Assembly (NCBI GenBank): GCA_026545225.1
Contig: CM048850.1
Span: forward strand, 27,271,797 to 27,335,796
Direction: 5' to 3'
DNA: 64,000 nucleotides
From: Cornus controversa
Taxonomy: Eukaryota; Streptophyta; Magnoliopsida; Cornales; Cornaceae
Shown here: piece by piece, positions 12,801 through 23,409 of the stretch
Layout of the letters: each line of letters opens with the position of its first letter
Position numbering within the stretch: the first letter of the stretch is position 1
Notes under the pieces: generated by a model
What the model was told of the DNA's origin: nothing
Database searches by the model: none
Seen by the model: only the letters and a program-made list of their open reading frames with translations
Translations under genes and position numbers: made by a program

Positions 12801-15800
12801 ACATGCATACACACAAGTTCTATCAAGACACTTGTTTGTTTGAAAAATAATAATAAATCATTTCATTGACTAAAAATAAGAATAAATTTTGGTTTCTTGG
12901 TCTTGGTTTATGCTTGATCGTAAACAATATTAGCCTTTTGCCTATCTAGTTTGACAATTGGTAGATCATAATATGATTTTAATTTATGGTTAATTTTTTT
13001 TATTTTAATACACTTTTTTTTTGTACAATTTTAATTAAATTCAGGATTTATATTTTTCTTAAAACATTGGAATTCTGAATTTACCCTATGTAAGCTTTCT
13101 CTATTTCTATATATGCTTGGGTGAAGTTTATTACTATAAACAACTTCCATAAACTAAAAGCATCAACACTATTATAGTTATTCGAAGTACAATATTTCTT
13201 ATTTAAGAAAAAAAATTTAAGTTACAATATTTTAATTTACCAAAAAAATATTTCTTATTTAAGAGAAACAAAAATAAAATAAATTAGAAAATAACAAAGC
13301 TACGAGTGGTTTTTTTTCCGGAAAAGTTAAGTTACGAGTGGCACTTTTTTTTTTTTTTCTATGGTCTCGACAAAGAATTCCTGCAATTGCTTAAAAAAAT
13401 GTCGCATGCAGTGCACAAGGCTCCCGCTTGAGCGGCGGGGTCTGGGAGATGTCGGTTAGTCTCACCCTTATTTTTGAAGAGGCTGCTTCTACGTCTCGAA
13501 CCCAAGACCTATTGCTTTTGGGCGAAGACACTTGCTATCGCACCAAGGTGCGACCTCTTGGAACTGCAATTGCTTAATTGACATAATTGTAGACTACTTG
13601 AGAAAAATAGAGGTGTTCGATTTGTGGTTGACATTAAATCCCAAAAATGTAAACCTCCTTTTGATTTGAAATTAAAACCCCATCCACTACATACTCAAGT
13701 GAAACATATTCCAACCCGATTTATGCATTTGAATGTCTTAGAACTTGTAACAAAGTTGAATATCATTATCTGTCCATATGTTGTGAAACTTGAATAACAT
13801 ATATTTAAAAATTCTCCGAAAATTTAATTCTCCATCAATTTGAGTGAAATCAGTCATTTTAGATATTAAATTCAGCACGCTATAAAAATAAGTTTCCACT
13901 GCTCGCAACTTTGTCTCCATTCAAATCAGATTTTAGCATAAAGATAATCCTCTTGCAATTACCATAATGGTCATTATCCTAGTCATACGTGCACACACTT
14001 GTCATCTCCACTAAGTTTTTAATTTTTTTTCTTAATTTATAAATAGATATTTTGTTAATTTATAAATGTTTTCAAAATTTAAGAATAATTTAGGAAAACA
14101 ATATTTATTTACATTGACTTTTTGAAATGAACACTTCAAATCATACATGTCCAAAATACAGTAGCCAAAATTTCAAATCTAAAGGACATTTCATTCTAAA
14201 ATTAAAAGTCTTTAAAACAAGGTAATTCATGGGCTTTCAGTTTTTAAGGCTAGACTTGTGTGCATGAGCTACCAAACTTTGCCAAAATAATAATAATTAT
14301 AATAATAATAAAGAAAAAGAAAACTTTACATCTAAGGTTTACAAATCTCAACATTGCACTATGTCCAACCAGAAACCGTGTAATTTTCATTACAAATTGT
14401 ATAACTAATTATTCAAGTCACCTGCTTCATATTTAGTTAATTTTACTTATGAATTGATACATTTCAATAAATATTGATGACAAATATAATATATCAATAT
14501 ACATTGTTAGAAATAAGAGGAAAAAGAGAGAAATATTTTTGAATTATATTAATAAATAGTATATCAAATAATATACAGTGAGAGCATAAATATAAGAGAA
14601 GGAAAAGAGGTAGATGAGTGGAGAGCAAGTTATCCTATACATGAGAATCTTAATTAGATGTAAAAAAGGATAAATATAAAATATACTAATATATATTAAC
14701 ACTTCCCCTCAAACTCAAGGTGGGTTATGCGATGCCATCTGGAATTCGAAAACAAGATCTTGAAAGTTCCCTGGTGGAAGAGATTTGGTTAAGATATCTA
14801 TTATCTGATCATGTGATGTGACTAACTGTAACTGTAAGTTATTCTGAAGTAGATGATAACGAACAATATGATAATCTATCTCAATGTGTTTGGTCCGTTC
14901 ATTAAAAATATCATTGTGTGCAATTTGAATAGCACTCTTGTTATCTCAATAGATAAAAGTAGAAGTGGATGAAGAAACACCCATATCCTGAAGAAGCCAT
15001 CGTAACCATAAAAGCTAAGAAGTAGCATCTGCAAGTGCTCTATACTCGGCCTCAGTGCTAGATCGAGCAATAACAGACTGCTTCTTACTACGCCAAGAGA
15101 TGAGTGAGTCACCAAGAAAGAAGCAATATCTTGTAGTGGAACAATGATCTGTTGGTCCCCAGCCCAATCTGCATCAGAATAAGCACAAAGCAGCAGTAAG
15201 ACCGATGAGAGAAAAAGAGTCCACGACATACAGTACCCTTGACATAGCAGAGAATACGAAGCACAGCAGCAAAGTGAACTGATCTCGGCGAAGCCATGAA
15301 CTGACTGACGATATGAATAGCATGAGAAATATCTGGACGAGTGATAGTAAGATATACCGAACTACCAACCAACTGACGATATATAGTACCATCACGAAGA
15401 AGTTCATCATCATGTGGAGTGAGTCTCACATTAGGCTCAAGTGAAGTATCAGCAATTTTGTTGTCTGTGATGCTGGCTTTCGAAAGAGGATCATAACAAT
15501 ACTTTGCTTGAGTACGATAGTAGCCATCAGTAGGTCTAGTAATTTCCAAGCCAAGAAAATAACTTAGAGGTCCAAGATCTTTTATTTCAAACTGATAATT
15601 GAGAAACTGCTTAAGTTCCTGAATACCCTGAGTATCATCAACATAAAGCAAGAGAAGAATAACACTCCTAACAGTACGCTGGATAAATAAAGCTGAATCA
15701 TATATACTGGGAGAATAGCTAAGGCGAGATATAGTAGAACTGAATTTGGCAAACCAAGCTCGAGGTGCCTGTTTAAGACCATAGAGAGCATGCCTAAGTC

Positions 15801-18800
15801 GACAAACCTGATGAGGCGAATGATCAAAACCTAGAGAATCCTTTATATAAACTTCCTCGAGCAATTCACCATTGAGGAAGGCGTTTTGACATCCATCTGA
15901 AAAAGTTCCCAATGAAGGGAAGCAGCCACAACAATAAGAGTACGAACAGAAGGAAGACGAGCAACAAGAGCAAAAGTCTCCTCATAATCGACGCCATACT
16001 CATGTGTGAACCTCCTTGCCACAAGTCAGGCTTTATAGCGCTCAACAGACCCATCTGAACGAGTCTTGATTTTATAGACCCATTTACTTCCAATGATAGA
16101 CTTCTCTGGAGGCAATTTAACTAGATCACATGTATGAGTTTGGGCAAGTGCATCTAACTTTTCTTTCATTGCTCGCTGCCATAAAGGGTTAAAGAAGGCC
16201 TCACGAAAAGTGTGAGGTTTATGAAGGGTTGTAAGAGCATGATAACAATAATAGTCATGAAGATGTATAGGGGAGGTTCTTACCCGAGTGGATCGACAAG
16301 GATCCAAAGTAGTGGCAACATCAGGAGCTTTAGGTGGGACAGATGATTGGAACTCAACTGCAGGAGGCTCAACCATATATGATGAGCCAGAAGGGTCAAC
16401 TGTATCTGATGAGTCAACAGAAGGAGAATCTGGAAAAAAGATCTGCAGATGTATCTAAAGAAGGAATATGAAATTGGTGATCAGGAATACCAGTGAATTT
16501 GGATAAGGTATAAAACATTTTAAGTTCTCAAAAAATAACATGACGAGAGACTCTAAGGCGTCTCGCAATGGATCATAACACCTATATCCATTTTGTTTAA
16601 TTTCATACCCAAGAAAACAACAGAGCTGAGCACGAGGTTGTAATTTTGTTCGCTCATAAGGATGAAGAAGAACAAAACAAGCACACCCAAAAACTCTAAA
16701 ATTACTATAGTCAGGAACCTGCCCGTAAAGACACTCATAGGGTATTTGATTTTGTAAAAGTGGTGTGGGTAGATGATTCATGGTATAGACAGTAGTGAGG
16801 GATGCTTCAACCCAAAAGGATGAGTTTTCTTTTAGCTCGACCATTTTGTTGAGATGTACCAGGGCAAGACGAGTGAAAAATAGTGTCATAGTGTTTGGGA
16901 ATATTTTGAAATTCATTTTGCTTGTATTCTGTAGCATTATCATAACGAAAAGTTTTGATATTTTTGAAAAATTGAGTTGAAACCATTTTGGTGAAATCAT
17001 GAAAGATATTGAGTAATTCAGAACGATTTTTCATTAAAAATATCCAAGTGAATCATAAAAAATTGTCCAAAAATATAACAAAATATCGTGTCTCACCCAT
17101 GGTGGCTACAAGAGAAGGTCCCCAAATATCAGAATGAACAAGATCAAAAGAAGAAGAAGCAAATGACTCACTGTTATTAAGTGGTAAATCAGACTGTTTG
17201 CCTAATTGACAAGAAATACAATCAAAAGAATCGATTTTAACTGATCTTAACAATCCCTTAGATGCGAGACTTTTGACTCGAGATACCGATGCATGACCCA
17301 AACGAGAATGCCACAACTCTAGAGTAGATATACTACTTTGTGTAGATGCAGCTGTGACAGATGAAGTAGGTAGATGTAAGGAAAAAAGCTCAAATAGGTG
17401 CCCTATCTTACGGCCTGTTCCAATGATCTGACCTGTCCGAGGATCCTGTACAACACAGCCAGTAGAAGAAAATGTTATATACAAACCTAGCTCAGTCAAT
17501 TAACCAATAGACAAAATATTAAGAGAAATATTGGGAACAAGATAAACATTAGGAACAGACAAGTTTGACTAAGAGACAGTGCCTATATGACTAATGGCCA
17601 TAGTGGAACCATTAGCTGTGTGAATAATAGGGGCATGAGATGTAGAAGTCTGAGTAGTGAGCAAAGGATGGTCAAGTGTCATATGATTGCAACAAGCAGA
17701 GTTCAAAAACCATGAATTAGGTGTACCTGGTGCGGTTGAGAAATCAAAGTTAGATGAGTTTGAACCTGATTGCTTGGATAGAACCTGGTTGAGAATTGCC
17801 TCCATATCAGTAGTAGAAAATGTAAATGGGGATGCCTCAGAAGGAGTAGTAACTGGTGCAGAAGGAGAAGGATGAGATAACACTGTCTTTATGGTAGCTA
17901 TAGCTACAACATTGCGAGGTCTAGTAAGTTTGAAAAACTTCTCAATTGTATGCCCTGATTTGCAACAGTATCTGCAAGAACGTTCACTAGTTTTGGGATG
18001 AAAAGATTGTGCTCGTTATTTGTTACCACCATTGTGACGAAAATAAGAAGAATATCTGTGAAGTGAAGACCCAGACTAGAATCTCATTTTGGGGTGAAAA
18101 ATCTCATTTGGAGCCATTTAAAAATTTCAAATGACAAAACTGATTGAAAAATTAGAATCAGCGCGAAATTTCACGCAAGGTAGGCCGAGGAAAAAAATTT
18201 CAGTTGCTGACATGGTAGTACCTGATGACGTGGCAGTCACTACGACTAGGAAAAACTGAAGTGGCAATAATCTAACGTGACAGATGAGTCAGCATAAGGC
18301 TGACGTGGTAGAGAAGCTGGTGTGGTAGAAAAAACTGACGTGGTGGATAACGTCAGTGATGACGTGGCAGATGAGTTAGCGTAGGGCTGACGTGGTAGAC
18401 CACGTGTCAAAGAAGATGATGTGGCAGATAACGTTAGTGATGATGTGGTAGATGAGTCAGTGTAGGGCTGGTGTGGCAGACCACGTGTCAAAACAGCTGA
18501 AATGACAGATGACGTCAGCGATGATATGGCAGAGAAGCTGACGTCAGTGATGATGTGGCGCACGTGTCAGCGAGTGAATAAGCTTGCTGGCACGTGAGGA
18601 CGCGTGGCGGTGCGTGGAAGCCCGTGCAGGCGGGTGGCACACGTGGCGGTGCTGGAAAAAAACCAGAGGACTGGCGGCGTGTGGGAGTGCATGAAGGGTT
18701 TGTTCGGGCTATATTTTGCGGTATCTTGATCATCTTTTCGAGGGCTTCGATATGATATATTCTGAAGAACAAAACAAGTTCTAGAAGATGGAGTTTCGGC

Positions 18801-21800
18801 GCCAAATTAAAAAAAGAGTTCTCTTTGAGTGACGAGAACAATTAAGCGGAAGGAAAAAAAAGTTTTAAAACTCTTGCTCTGATACCATGTTAGAAATAAG
18901 AGAAAAAAGAAAGAAATATTTCTGAAATATATTAATGAATAGTATATCAAATAATGTACAGTGAGAGCATCATATATATAGGAGAAGGAAAAGAGGTAGA
19001 TGAGTGGAGAGCAAGTTATCCTATACATGAGAATCCTAATTAGATGTGAAAAGGATAAATATAAAATATACTAATATATATTAACATACATAAATCACAA
19101 TTTCCCAATCACAATATAACTCTGTATGAATATATTGAGCTAATATAATTGAAACATATTCAGAAATTGCACCTATCAATTCTAAATTGCCATACGCATG
19201 TATCAAAGCTCCATTATTTTTATATGTTCCTCAAATATATCAATCCCATCTCAAATAAACGATTAATCCAAATTTCTCAAATTTAATTAAAATTGCACAA
19301 GTCATATATTAAAATAGAATAATTGAGGCATATTCATGAATACATATAATAAGCTTGCAATTTACTATAGGCTTGTATCACAACTTAAATGTTCATGTAT
19401 TCAGGAACTATGTAAAACACATTACGGAATCACCCATACATCAAGGAATTTAAAAGAAAAATATATATGTTTGAACAATTTAAAAGGACAATTATTATAA
19501 TAAATAAAGTAAAAGAAAATTCTAATATAAATTCAAGAATAGAAAAATTCATGACCTCTAATGTTACCCGGCGATGACCCAGCCAGTATATTTTCATTTT
19601 CTTTTTTATTCTCCTTTTCTTTTACTTCTTTCTTTTCCTAGCCATTTTCTCTATTTCTCTCGTCTATTTTTCTCTCTCCCTCTCTCTCTCATAATCACAT
19701 TTCTTTTTTTGTTGTCTTTTTCTTTTAAACTTTTTTAATATATATCTCATGCAAGTGCTTAGGTGCCACTGCATTGTAATATTGAAAGAATTTTATCTTA
19801 AAGGTTTCAGGACCAAGAAGGCAAAATGTCAAAAACAACAATAATATCATACATGTTTTTTTTATTTGTCAGACAAACTCTATACCTATTCCCCGTATTA
19901 TTAAAAAAAAAAAAAAAACCCTCTATTTGTGGTCATTTGGTAAAATATGACGATTATTAAAAAAATAGTTATAATGAAAAACAACTGATATTTCAACATA
20001 GCTTCAAATTTAATACTTCTTAATTCACAAGTAAACTATCATTTCCTCCTTTCTATTTTCTTTTCTTTTCTTTTCATATCATTCTTCCCATCACTATTTA
20101 CTTAGGTATCAATTCTCTCTCTCTACTTGGACTATCTTCTATATATACACACACTAAAATTAATATAATAAAGATAAACATATTACAATTAATTTATAAA
20201 TTTTCAAATTTTAATTTCACAGAACCATTTCCGCCTTTCCAAATGTAAATTTCTAACTTCGTCTCTCTTGTTGTTGTGGCAGTATCAAACACGTAACCCA
20301 TCCAAAATATATTTTTTCCCAAGAAGAACAGGGTTAAAACATGTCAAGGACAGATCTGGAACAAGATAACAACATTAGGATACAAAGTGTAATTTTGTAA
20401 TGAATTTTTTTTGGAAAAAAAAGGGTCGAATACAATTTTAAACAATAATTTTAATTAACAAAAAAGCAATATACATATAACTCTAATCTTTAAATTAGTA
20501 ATTAAATTAATAATGTGGATAAAATGAACAAAAATATTTTTTTGAATACATAAGAATATATTATAAATAATTTGACTGTTGTATTCTAGCCAAATTCATG
20601 TCTTTTATTTTATTTTACTTTTTTGCGATTTGTGGTATTATCGTGTGGTACTTCATAGCATCTAAACCATTACTTTTAATAAGCCTAACAACAATAACAA
20701 TATGGGACAACTAATTATCTTATGATGTAATAAATTTCACAGGTTAGGTTCCCAGCTTTGAAGGAATTGAAGATTAAAGAATTGAAAAGCCTTACAGCGA
20801 TATGGGACAACCAATTATTACTGAGATCTAGAGCACAAGATTCATTTCGGCAACTAAGGCTTGTCAATGTTGAAGGCTGTGAGAAACTAGTGAATGTAAT
20901 TCCACCGAATGCTATACCAATATTACAGATGCTTGAAAGTCTCGAAATTTTATCATGTGATTCATTGATTTCTGGAGTTGAAGTGGCTGTTATTGAAGAA
21001 GGTAGTGATGAGATCCTCATGTTTCCCCAATTAAAGAAGTTGAAACTTGAAGAATTGCCAAAGCTCAGTAGTTTGTGCTGCACTAGAAGAGGAGGAGAAC
21101 AAAAGGTAGTGGAAGAGAGTAATAATTCCCAACCACAAGCTCTCTTCAACCACAAGGTACATACACACTTGTGTCCTTAATTAATCCTAATTAACCATTG
21201 GATATGTGGACTCAAACAACTGAAATTATTAATGAATTTCAATTTAATTAGATTTCCAGTGAACATACCTTGTGTTTTGGTGTCTGTGTTATTTAAGCAA
21301 CTGAGATTTCATTATTAATGGATATTTGCACATCAATTTACATCCATCTATTTATATATATAGATGAGCCTAGCTCAAAAGTCAAAACCAAATAGAGCCT
21401 CAAATGAATTCCACTAGCTATGAGTGAGAGGGTTGTTTCAGTTAAATGTATATATATAATTTGAGAAGAACTAATTTTATTTTATTTGTAGAACATGAAA
21501 TGGAATTAGAATTGAATTAATTAGAAGGTACCTAAAAAAATTAGGGGTAGTTATTAATTAGTACATAATTCATTACACTCTGGACGCAGGTTGAATTTCC
21601 TATGTTGGAGGAATTGGTGTGCGATGGAAGCATCTTTGAAGTTATTTCACTTGGCCATCTTGAAACTTGGTCCTTTAGCAAAGTAAGAGTGATAGAGATA
21701 AAGAAGTACAACAACATAGTGAATAGTTGTATGCAGCTGCTACAGTGGTTTGAGAATGTTAAAGAAGTCAGACTGGAATCTTGTTACTCATTGGAGGTTA

Positions 21801-23125
21801 TGTTCAACCTTGAAGGAGTTGATGATGCCATTCAAAGAACGGCAACAATAGTCATGTCTTCTCAATTACAAAAATTGAAGCTGGTGGATTTACCTAAATT
21901 GAACCATATTTGGATAACCTCAATTACAGAGCTTCTCATGTTTCGCAACCTAACATCTTTGACAGTTGAAAAATGCAACAGCCTGAGGTATCTATTTTCA
22001 CTCTCAATAGCAAGACGTCTCACACATCTCGAGGTACTAGAAATTAGATTCTGTGATGCGATGGAAGAAATGGTAGTGAAAAATGAAGAACAAGGAAAAG
22101 AAGAAGATTCCACCGATGAAATTATGTTTCCCAAGCTATGGCAACTGGAGCTTGATAGTTTGCCAAAGCTGACAAGGTTTTGTGGGGCAAACAATGCTGC
22201 TTTTAAATTCCCATCCTTACAAATAGTTGTGCAGCGCAATTGTCAGACTTTCGCATCTAGAGGCATAAGCACGCCACCGCATACAATATTTTATGGAGAT
22301 GATTGGAGGCAACGCCATGTAAGTTGATTCTAAATTACTAATTCTATAATACCAAACATAGCTTATGTAGCAAGACATGTTTTTATCAACAAAATGGCCA
22401 ATTGAAATATTTCCCTATTAATCTTGTTCTTTTTGTACAAATTATGAATTTCCCTAGGATGCTTCCACATAACGAGGAAATTGTTTGGAAGGTGCTCTTT
22501 GAAACCAGATTACTCCGAGGGTTTGATATGTTTATATGTTTTTGCATTTGCAAAAATCCATGCTTGTGATTGGATAAACAAATATATTAGTTCAAGGTTG
22601 GAGGTACTATCTGTTTTGGCAAATATATTAGTTCATGATACGGTTTCAATCATAAACTCTGATTTTGATGCAATTTTTTTTATATTTTATTAATTAAATT
22701 CGGAATTCCCAAGTGTTTTCCTTTCTTGCAAAATCCATGCTACTCTTAATTATCCATTCAGGCCTTACATCTTTTTTTTTTCTTTTTTCTTATGGCTCTA
22801 TTGTGTCACAAATTATATGTGAACTTATGCTCTATTGTGTCACAAATTATATGTATTGTATTATCACAGCAGCAATACGTTGGGAAAGTAAAGGTAATTA
22901 CGAATCTCATGAAATTTTAACAAGACTGTTTTTTTCTGCACAGTGCACTGTCGTCAACTATCTTTACTATTTTTTTTATACAGTTTTGTCTTGGAATATA
23001 TTACAGTATTAATTACAAGAAATGACTCGCCTAATTAATTTTTTTCATTTAACCCCTCCCTCCACTTGTGTTTAATTCAGGGACTTGAATCGGTGGGAAA
23101 TGAGGATGAAGGAACAAGTAGTTGA
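493..23125 (+). CDS. CC-NBS-LRR type disease resistance gene, 3' (LRR) part, seven coding exons
   Basis: Predicted coding join: 493-894, 3906-4307, 7319-7720, 10711-11112, 20743-21156, 21590-22318, 23081-23125 (stop included), about 931 residues. All introns are phase 0 with AG/GT borders; five consecutive exons begin with V-R-F-P-A-L or a close variant and end with F-N-H-E or F-N-H-K. The repeated L-E-E-L, W-D-N-x-L, C-x-K-L-V-N and L-P-x-L-K patterns match the irregular LRR domain of plant CNL receptors of the At4g27190-like group. These act inside the cell as pathogen-effector receptors, the LRR contributing to recognition (family knowledge). The coiled-coil and NB-ARC parts and the promoter are outside the window. 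The frame stays open through all exons. Odd features are four near-identical LRR exons and a 9.6-kb intron holding a retrotransposon. Exon structure is inferred from splice signals only, without transcript data. Confidence 0.75.
1564..2434. mobile_element. TIR element (MITE-like) in the intron, unit 1
   Basis: The left end reads 'ggggggtgatatccgcactc'. The right end, read on the minus strand, is 'gggagacgattttcgcactc', and the match continues through '..cttttctacattt.cact', giving imperfect terminal inverted repeats of about 60 bp. A TA-repeat lies directly outside the left end. The interior is filled with degenerate copies of 'gaataaattatctcttttga' and A-runs, with no coding capacity. It is non-autonomous; the superfamily is not determined because the target duplication is masked by TA repeats. 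Confidence 0.5.
3906..4307 (+). CDS. LRR exon, array copy 2 (134 codons)
   Basis: Same splice borders and length as copy 1. It encodes E, Y, R and V at the four variable positions (ELEIND, IYVRNC, VSRVSI, GIVVL). The protein is identical to that of copy 3, and I saw no nucleotide difference between the two exons. As it is symmetric (phase 0/0), its presence or absence does not disturb the frame of the gene. Confidence 0.8.
4977..5847. mobile_element. TIR element (MITE-like) in the intron, unit 2
   Basis: Carried along as part of the 3413-bp duplication and identical by eye to the unit 1 copy. It has the same TIR ends and the same interior arrays of 'attatctcttttga' words. Confidence 0.5.
7319..7720 (+). 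CDS. LRR exon, array copy 3 (134 codons)
   Basis: Phase-0 exon, 402 bp, bordered by 'tttcgcag' and 'gtacat'. The encoded 134 residues are the same as copy 2. The first intron differences from unit 2 appear only about 60 bp downstream of the exon (near 7783), so the copy 2/copy 3 exchange or duplication is very recent. Confidence 0.8.
8367..9239. mobile_element. TIR element (MITE-like) in the intron, unit 3
   Basis: Same element as in units 1 and 2, but the left end reads 'gggaggcgatatccgcactc'. This matches the right end ('gggagacgat..') better than the unit 1/2 form, so it looks closer to the ancestral terminus. Its interior has small differences from units 1 and 2. Confidence 0.5.
10711..11112 (+). 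CDS. LRR exon, array copy 4 (134 codons)
   Basis: Phase-0 exon, 402 bp, with an intact frame. It is the most diverged of the four array exons: it carries K/N/T/A like copy 1 plus its own changes (N to K and S to F in the 'DLxVEDxF' segment, R to Q before N-C-Q-K-L, L to V in 'GVEIL', E to K in 'VTKEGS', K to Q near the end). It is therefore probably the oldest array member. Its intron continues into the decayed fifth unit and the Copia insertion. Confidence 0.8.
11780..11955. mobile_element. Truncated TIR element, unit 4
   Basis: Only the left end ('gggaggcgatatccgcactc') and about 160 bp remain. The sequence then jumps to material matching the far part of the unit intron. The deletion removed the rest of the element and its right end. 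Confidence 0.5.
12237..12315 (+). repeat. 40-bp direct tandem repeat, two copies
   Basis: The segment beginning 'taaatgctatgactttattg' occurs twice back to back. The repeat is non-coding and intronic. Confidence 0.85.
13395..13563 (-). mobile_element. tRNA-derived SINE with 14-bp target-site duplication
   Basis: On the minus strand the head carries a box-A-like 'tggtgcgatagc' and a box-B 'ggttcgagac', as expected for an RNA polymerase III promoter, and the tail ends in a T run. The direct repeat 'ctgcaattgcttaa' flanks it at 13,381-13,394 and 13,564-13,577. The flanks resemble the tandem-array unit, where no such insertion is present. Confidence 0.75.
14505..14701 (-). repeat. Copia-1 LTR (3' LTR)
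   Basis: 197 bp, begins 'tgttagaaataagagg' and ends 'atatattaaca'. It is bordered outside by the target duplication 'tacat' and inside by the polypurine-tract complement 'cttcccctc'. Confidence 0.92.
14876..18060 (-). pseudogene. Copia-1 gag-pol polyprotein, disrupted
   Basis: The polyprotein can be followed in minus-strand blocks. A zinc knuckle near 17,950-18,000 (C-R-Y-C-C-K-S-G-H) lacks its last Cys, replaced by Phe. The protease region (17,569-17,883) reads [12 protein letters not shown], with the catalytic Asp replaced by Asn. The integrase zinc domain and S-D-I-W-G-P motif lie in 17,053-17,499, and the integrase end (about 16,455-17,034) has Q-Q-N-G-R-A-K-R-K, where the usual catalytic Glu is Lys. 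Reverse transcriptase spans about 15,109-16,376 with G-L-K-Q-A-P-R-A-W and Y-V-D-D, missing some residues after Y-V-D-D. RNase H (about 14,876-15,229) includes [13 protein letters not shown]. Stops and frameshifts separate the blocks. It would have driven copying of the element but cannot be functional. Confidence 0.9.
18300..18575 (-). repeat. 81-bp tandem repeat in the Copia-1 leader/gag region
   Basis: The block beginning 'gataacgtcagtgatgacg' recurs at 18,346, 18,427 and 18,508, exactly 81 bp apart, that is 27 codons. The minus-strand frame 18,246-18,563 therefore shows a repeating Ser/Thr-rich peptide with R-G-L-P-x-Q-P-Y. The repeat is rich in CACGTG and TGACGT words, the cores bound by plant bZIP and bHLH factors. 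Confidence 0.75.
18876..18887 (-). other. Primer-binding site (initiator tRNA-Met) of Copia-1
   Basis: The plus strand reads 'gctctgatacca', so the minus strand reads TGGTATCAGAGC. This is the usual plant Copia primer site, immediately next to the LTR. Confidence 0.9.
18888..19086 (-). repeat. Copia-1 LTR (5' LTR)
   Basis: 199 bp, begins 'tgttagaaataagag' and ends 'atatattaaca', followed by 'tacat'. On the minus strand it contains a TATA-like 'cctatatatatg', a candidate promoter. Confidence 0.92.
19092..20742 (+). other. Intron remainder between Copia-1 and LRR exon 5
   Basis: AT-rich non-coding sequence with CT-rich tracts near 19,600-19,700 and 20,040-20,130. No domain-bearing reading frame, element ends or array-unit match was seen. 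It ends in the acceptor 'aatttcacag' at 20,742. Confidence 0.5.
20743..21156 (+). CDS. LRR exon 5 (138 codons), single diverged copy
   Basis: Phase-0 exon bounded by 'ttcacag' and 'gtacat'. It is homologous to the four array exons ([10 protein letters not shown] start, [10 protein letters not shown], G-C-E-K-L-V-N, A-L-F-N-H-K end) but clearly diverged, and 12 bp longer. The extra residues lie in the segment after [12 protein letters not shown]. It probably represents the ancestral single-copy exon type from which the array exon split earlier. The frame is open across the exon. The minus-strand frame over the same bases is a shadow. Confidence 0.8.
21590..22318 (+). CDS. LRR exon 6 (243 codons)
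   Basis: Acceptor 'tggacgcag', donor CAT|GTAAGT. The exon starts V-E-F-P-M-L-E-E-L and continues through several LRR blocks: [13 protein letters not shown], then [16 protein letters not shown], then [16 protein letters not shown], then L-E-V-L-E-I-R-F-C. An acidic spacer with E-E-Q-G-K-E-E-D-S follows, then F-P-K-L-W-Q-L-E-L. This is the C-terminal LRR of an At4g27190-like CNL. If the donor is not used, translation stops only two codons later, so the C-terminus is nearly the same either way. Confidence 0.8.
22319..23080 (+). other. Intron 6 with a short tandem duplication
   Basis: Non-coding. The words 'ctattgtgtcacaaattata' occur twice between 22,790 and 22,855, and a further copy of the block lies at about 25,270-25,325 in the downstream flank. 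No other structure was seen. Confidence 0.55.
23081..23125 (+). CDS. Terminal coding exon (14 codons plus stop)
   Basis: After the acceptor 'tttaattcag' the phase-0 frame reads [14 protein letters not shown] then TGA. The stop is followed at once by a donor-like 'g|gtaaat', so a further 3' UTR intron is likely. The small size makes this exon less certain than the LRR exons. Confidence 0.55.
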   Translation, partial: GLESVGNEDEGTSS

Positions 23126-23409
23126 GGTAAATAAACATGATTAATAGCTGATCTGCTTCATTTTTTTATAATGTTCATTTGCTGTTTCATAATATCCAAG
23201 AACAGAGATAGAGGTGCCTTCAAGCTTGCTTTCTTTATTAGCAACTTGATGAAACACGTACTAATTATGCATGCACCTTCAAGAATTACAAGTATGAGAA
23301 CAATACAAACATCCATTTTGCTCCACTTGAAACTTAATTACAAATCGGCATTTTTTTTCTTTCTCAACTGGTAATTTTGACTAATGCTTTACACCATTAA
23401 TAATATGCT

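Larger units (their letters stand above)
11975..14130 (+). repeat. Decayed fifth unit of the LRR array
   Basis: Three blocks match the array unit in order. 11,995-12,150 corresponds to about 9,930-10,080 of unit 3, 13,190-13,382 to about 10,100-10,250, and 14,035-14,130 to about 10,390-10,470. Unrelated AT-rich sequence and a SINE separate them. No LRR exon follows within this remnant; the next exon (20,743) lies beyond the Copia insertion. Confidence 0.65.
14505..19086 (-). mobile_element. Complete Ty1/Copia retrotransposon (Copia-1), inactive
   Basis: A 4.6-kb element with TG..CA LTRs of 197 and 199 bp, a 5-bp target duplication 'tacat' at 14,500-14,504 and 19,087-19,091, a primer site complementary to initiator tRNA-Met directly inside the right LTR, and a purine tract (as 'cttcccctc') inside the left LTR. 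Domain order on the minus strand is gag zinc knuckle, protease, integrase, reverse transcriptase, RNase H, which is the Copia order. The LTRs differ at roughly 15 positions by eye, so it is not a new insertion. The coding region is broken. Confidence 0.93.
11113..20742 (+). other. 9.6-kb intron 4 with nested repeats
   Basis: Lies between the donor after exon copy 4 and the acceptor 'ttcacag' of the next exon. It contains the truncated TIR element, remnants of a fifth array unit, a 40-bp tandem repeat, a SINE and a full-length Copia element. The remainder (for example 12,316-13,190 and 13,600-14,034) is AT-rich non-coding sequence in which I recognise nothing. Confidence 0.65.

Noticed and set aside
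20715..21155. 146-codon minus-strand frame opposite LRR exon 5
   Set aside because: Shadow of the plus-strand LRR exon; the plus frame has the LRR pattern and proper splice sites.
21862..22239. 125-codon minus-strand frame opposite exon 6
   Set aside because: Shadow frame with no domain; the plus strand carries the LRR.
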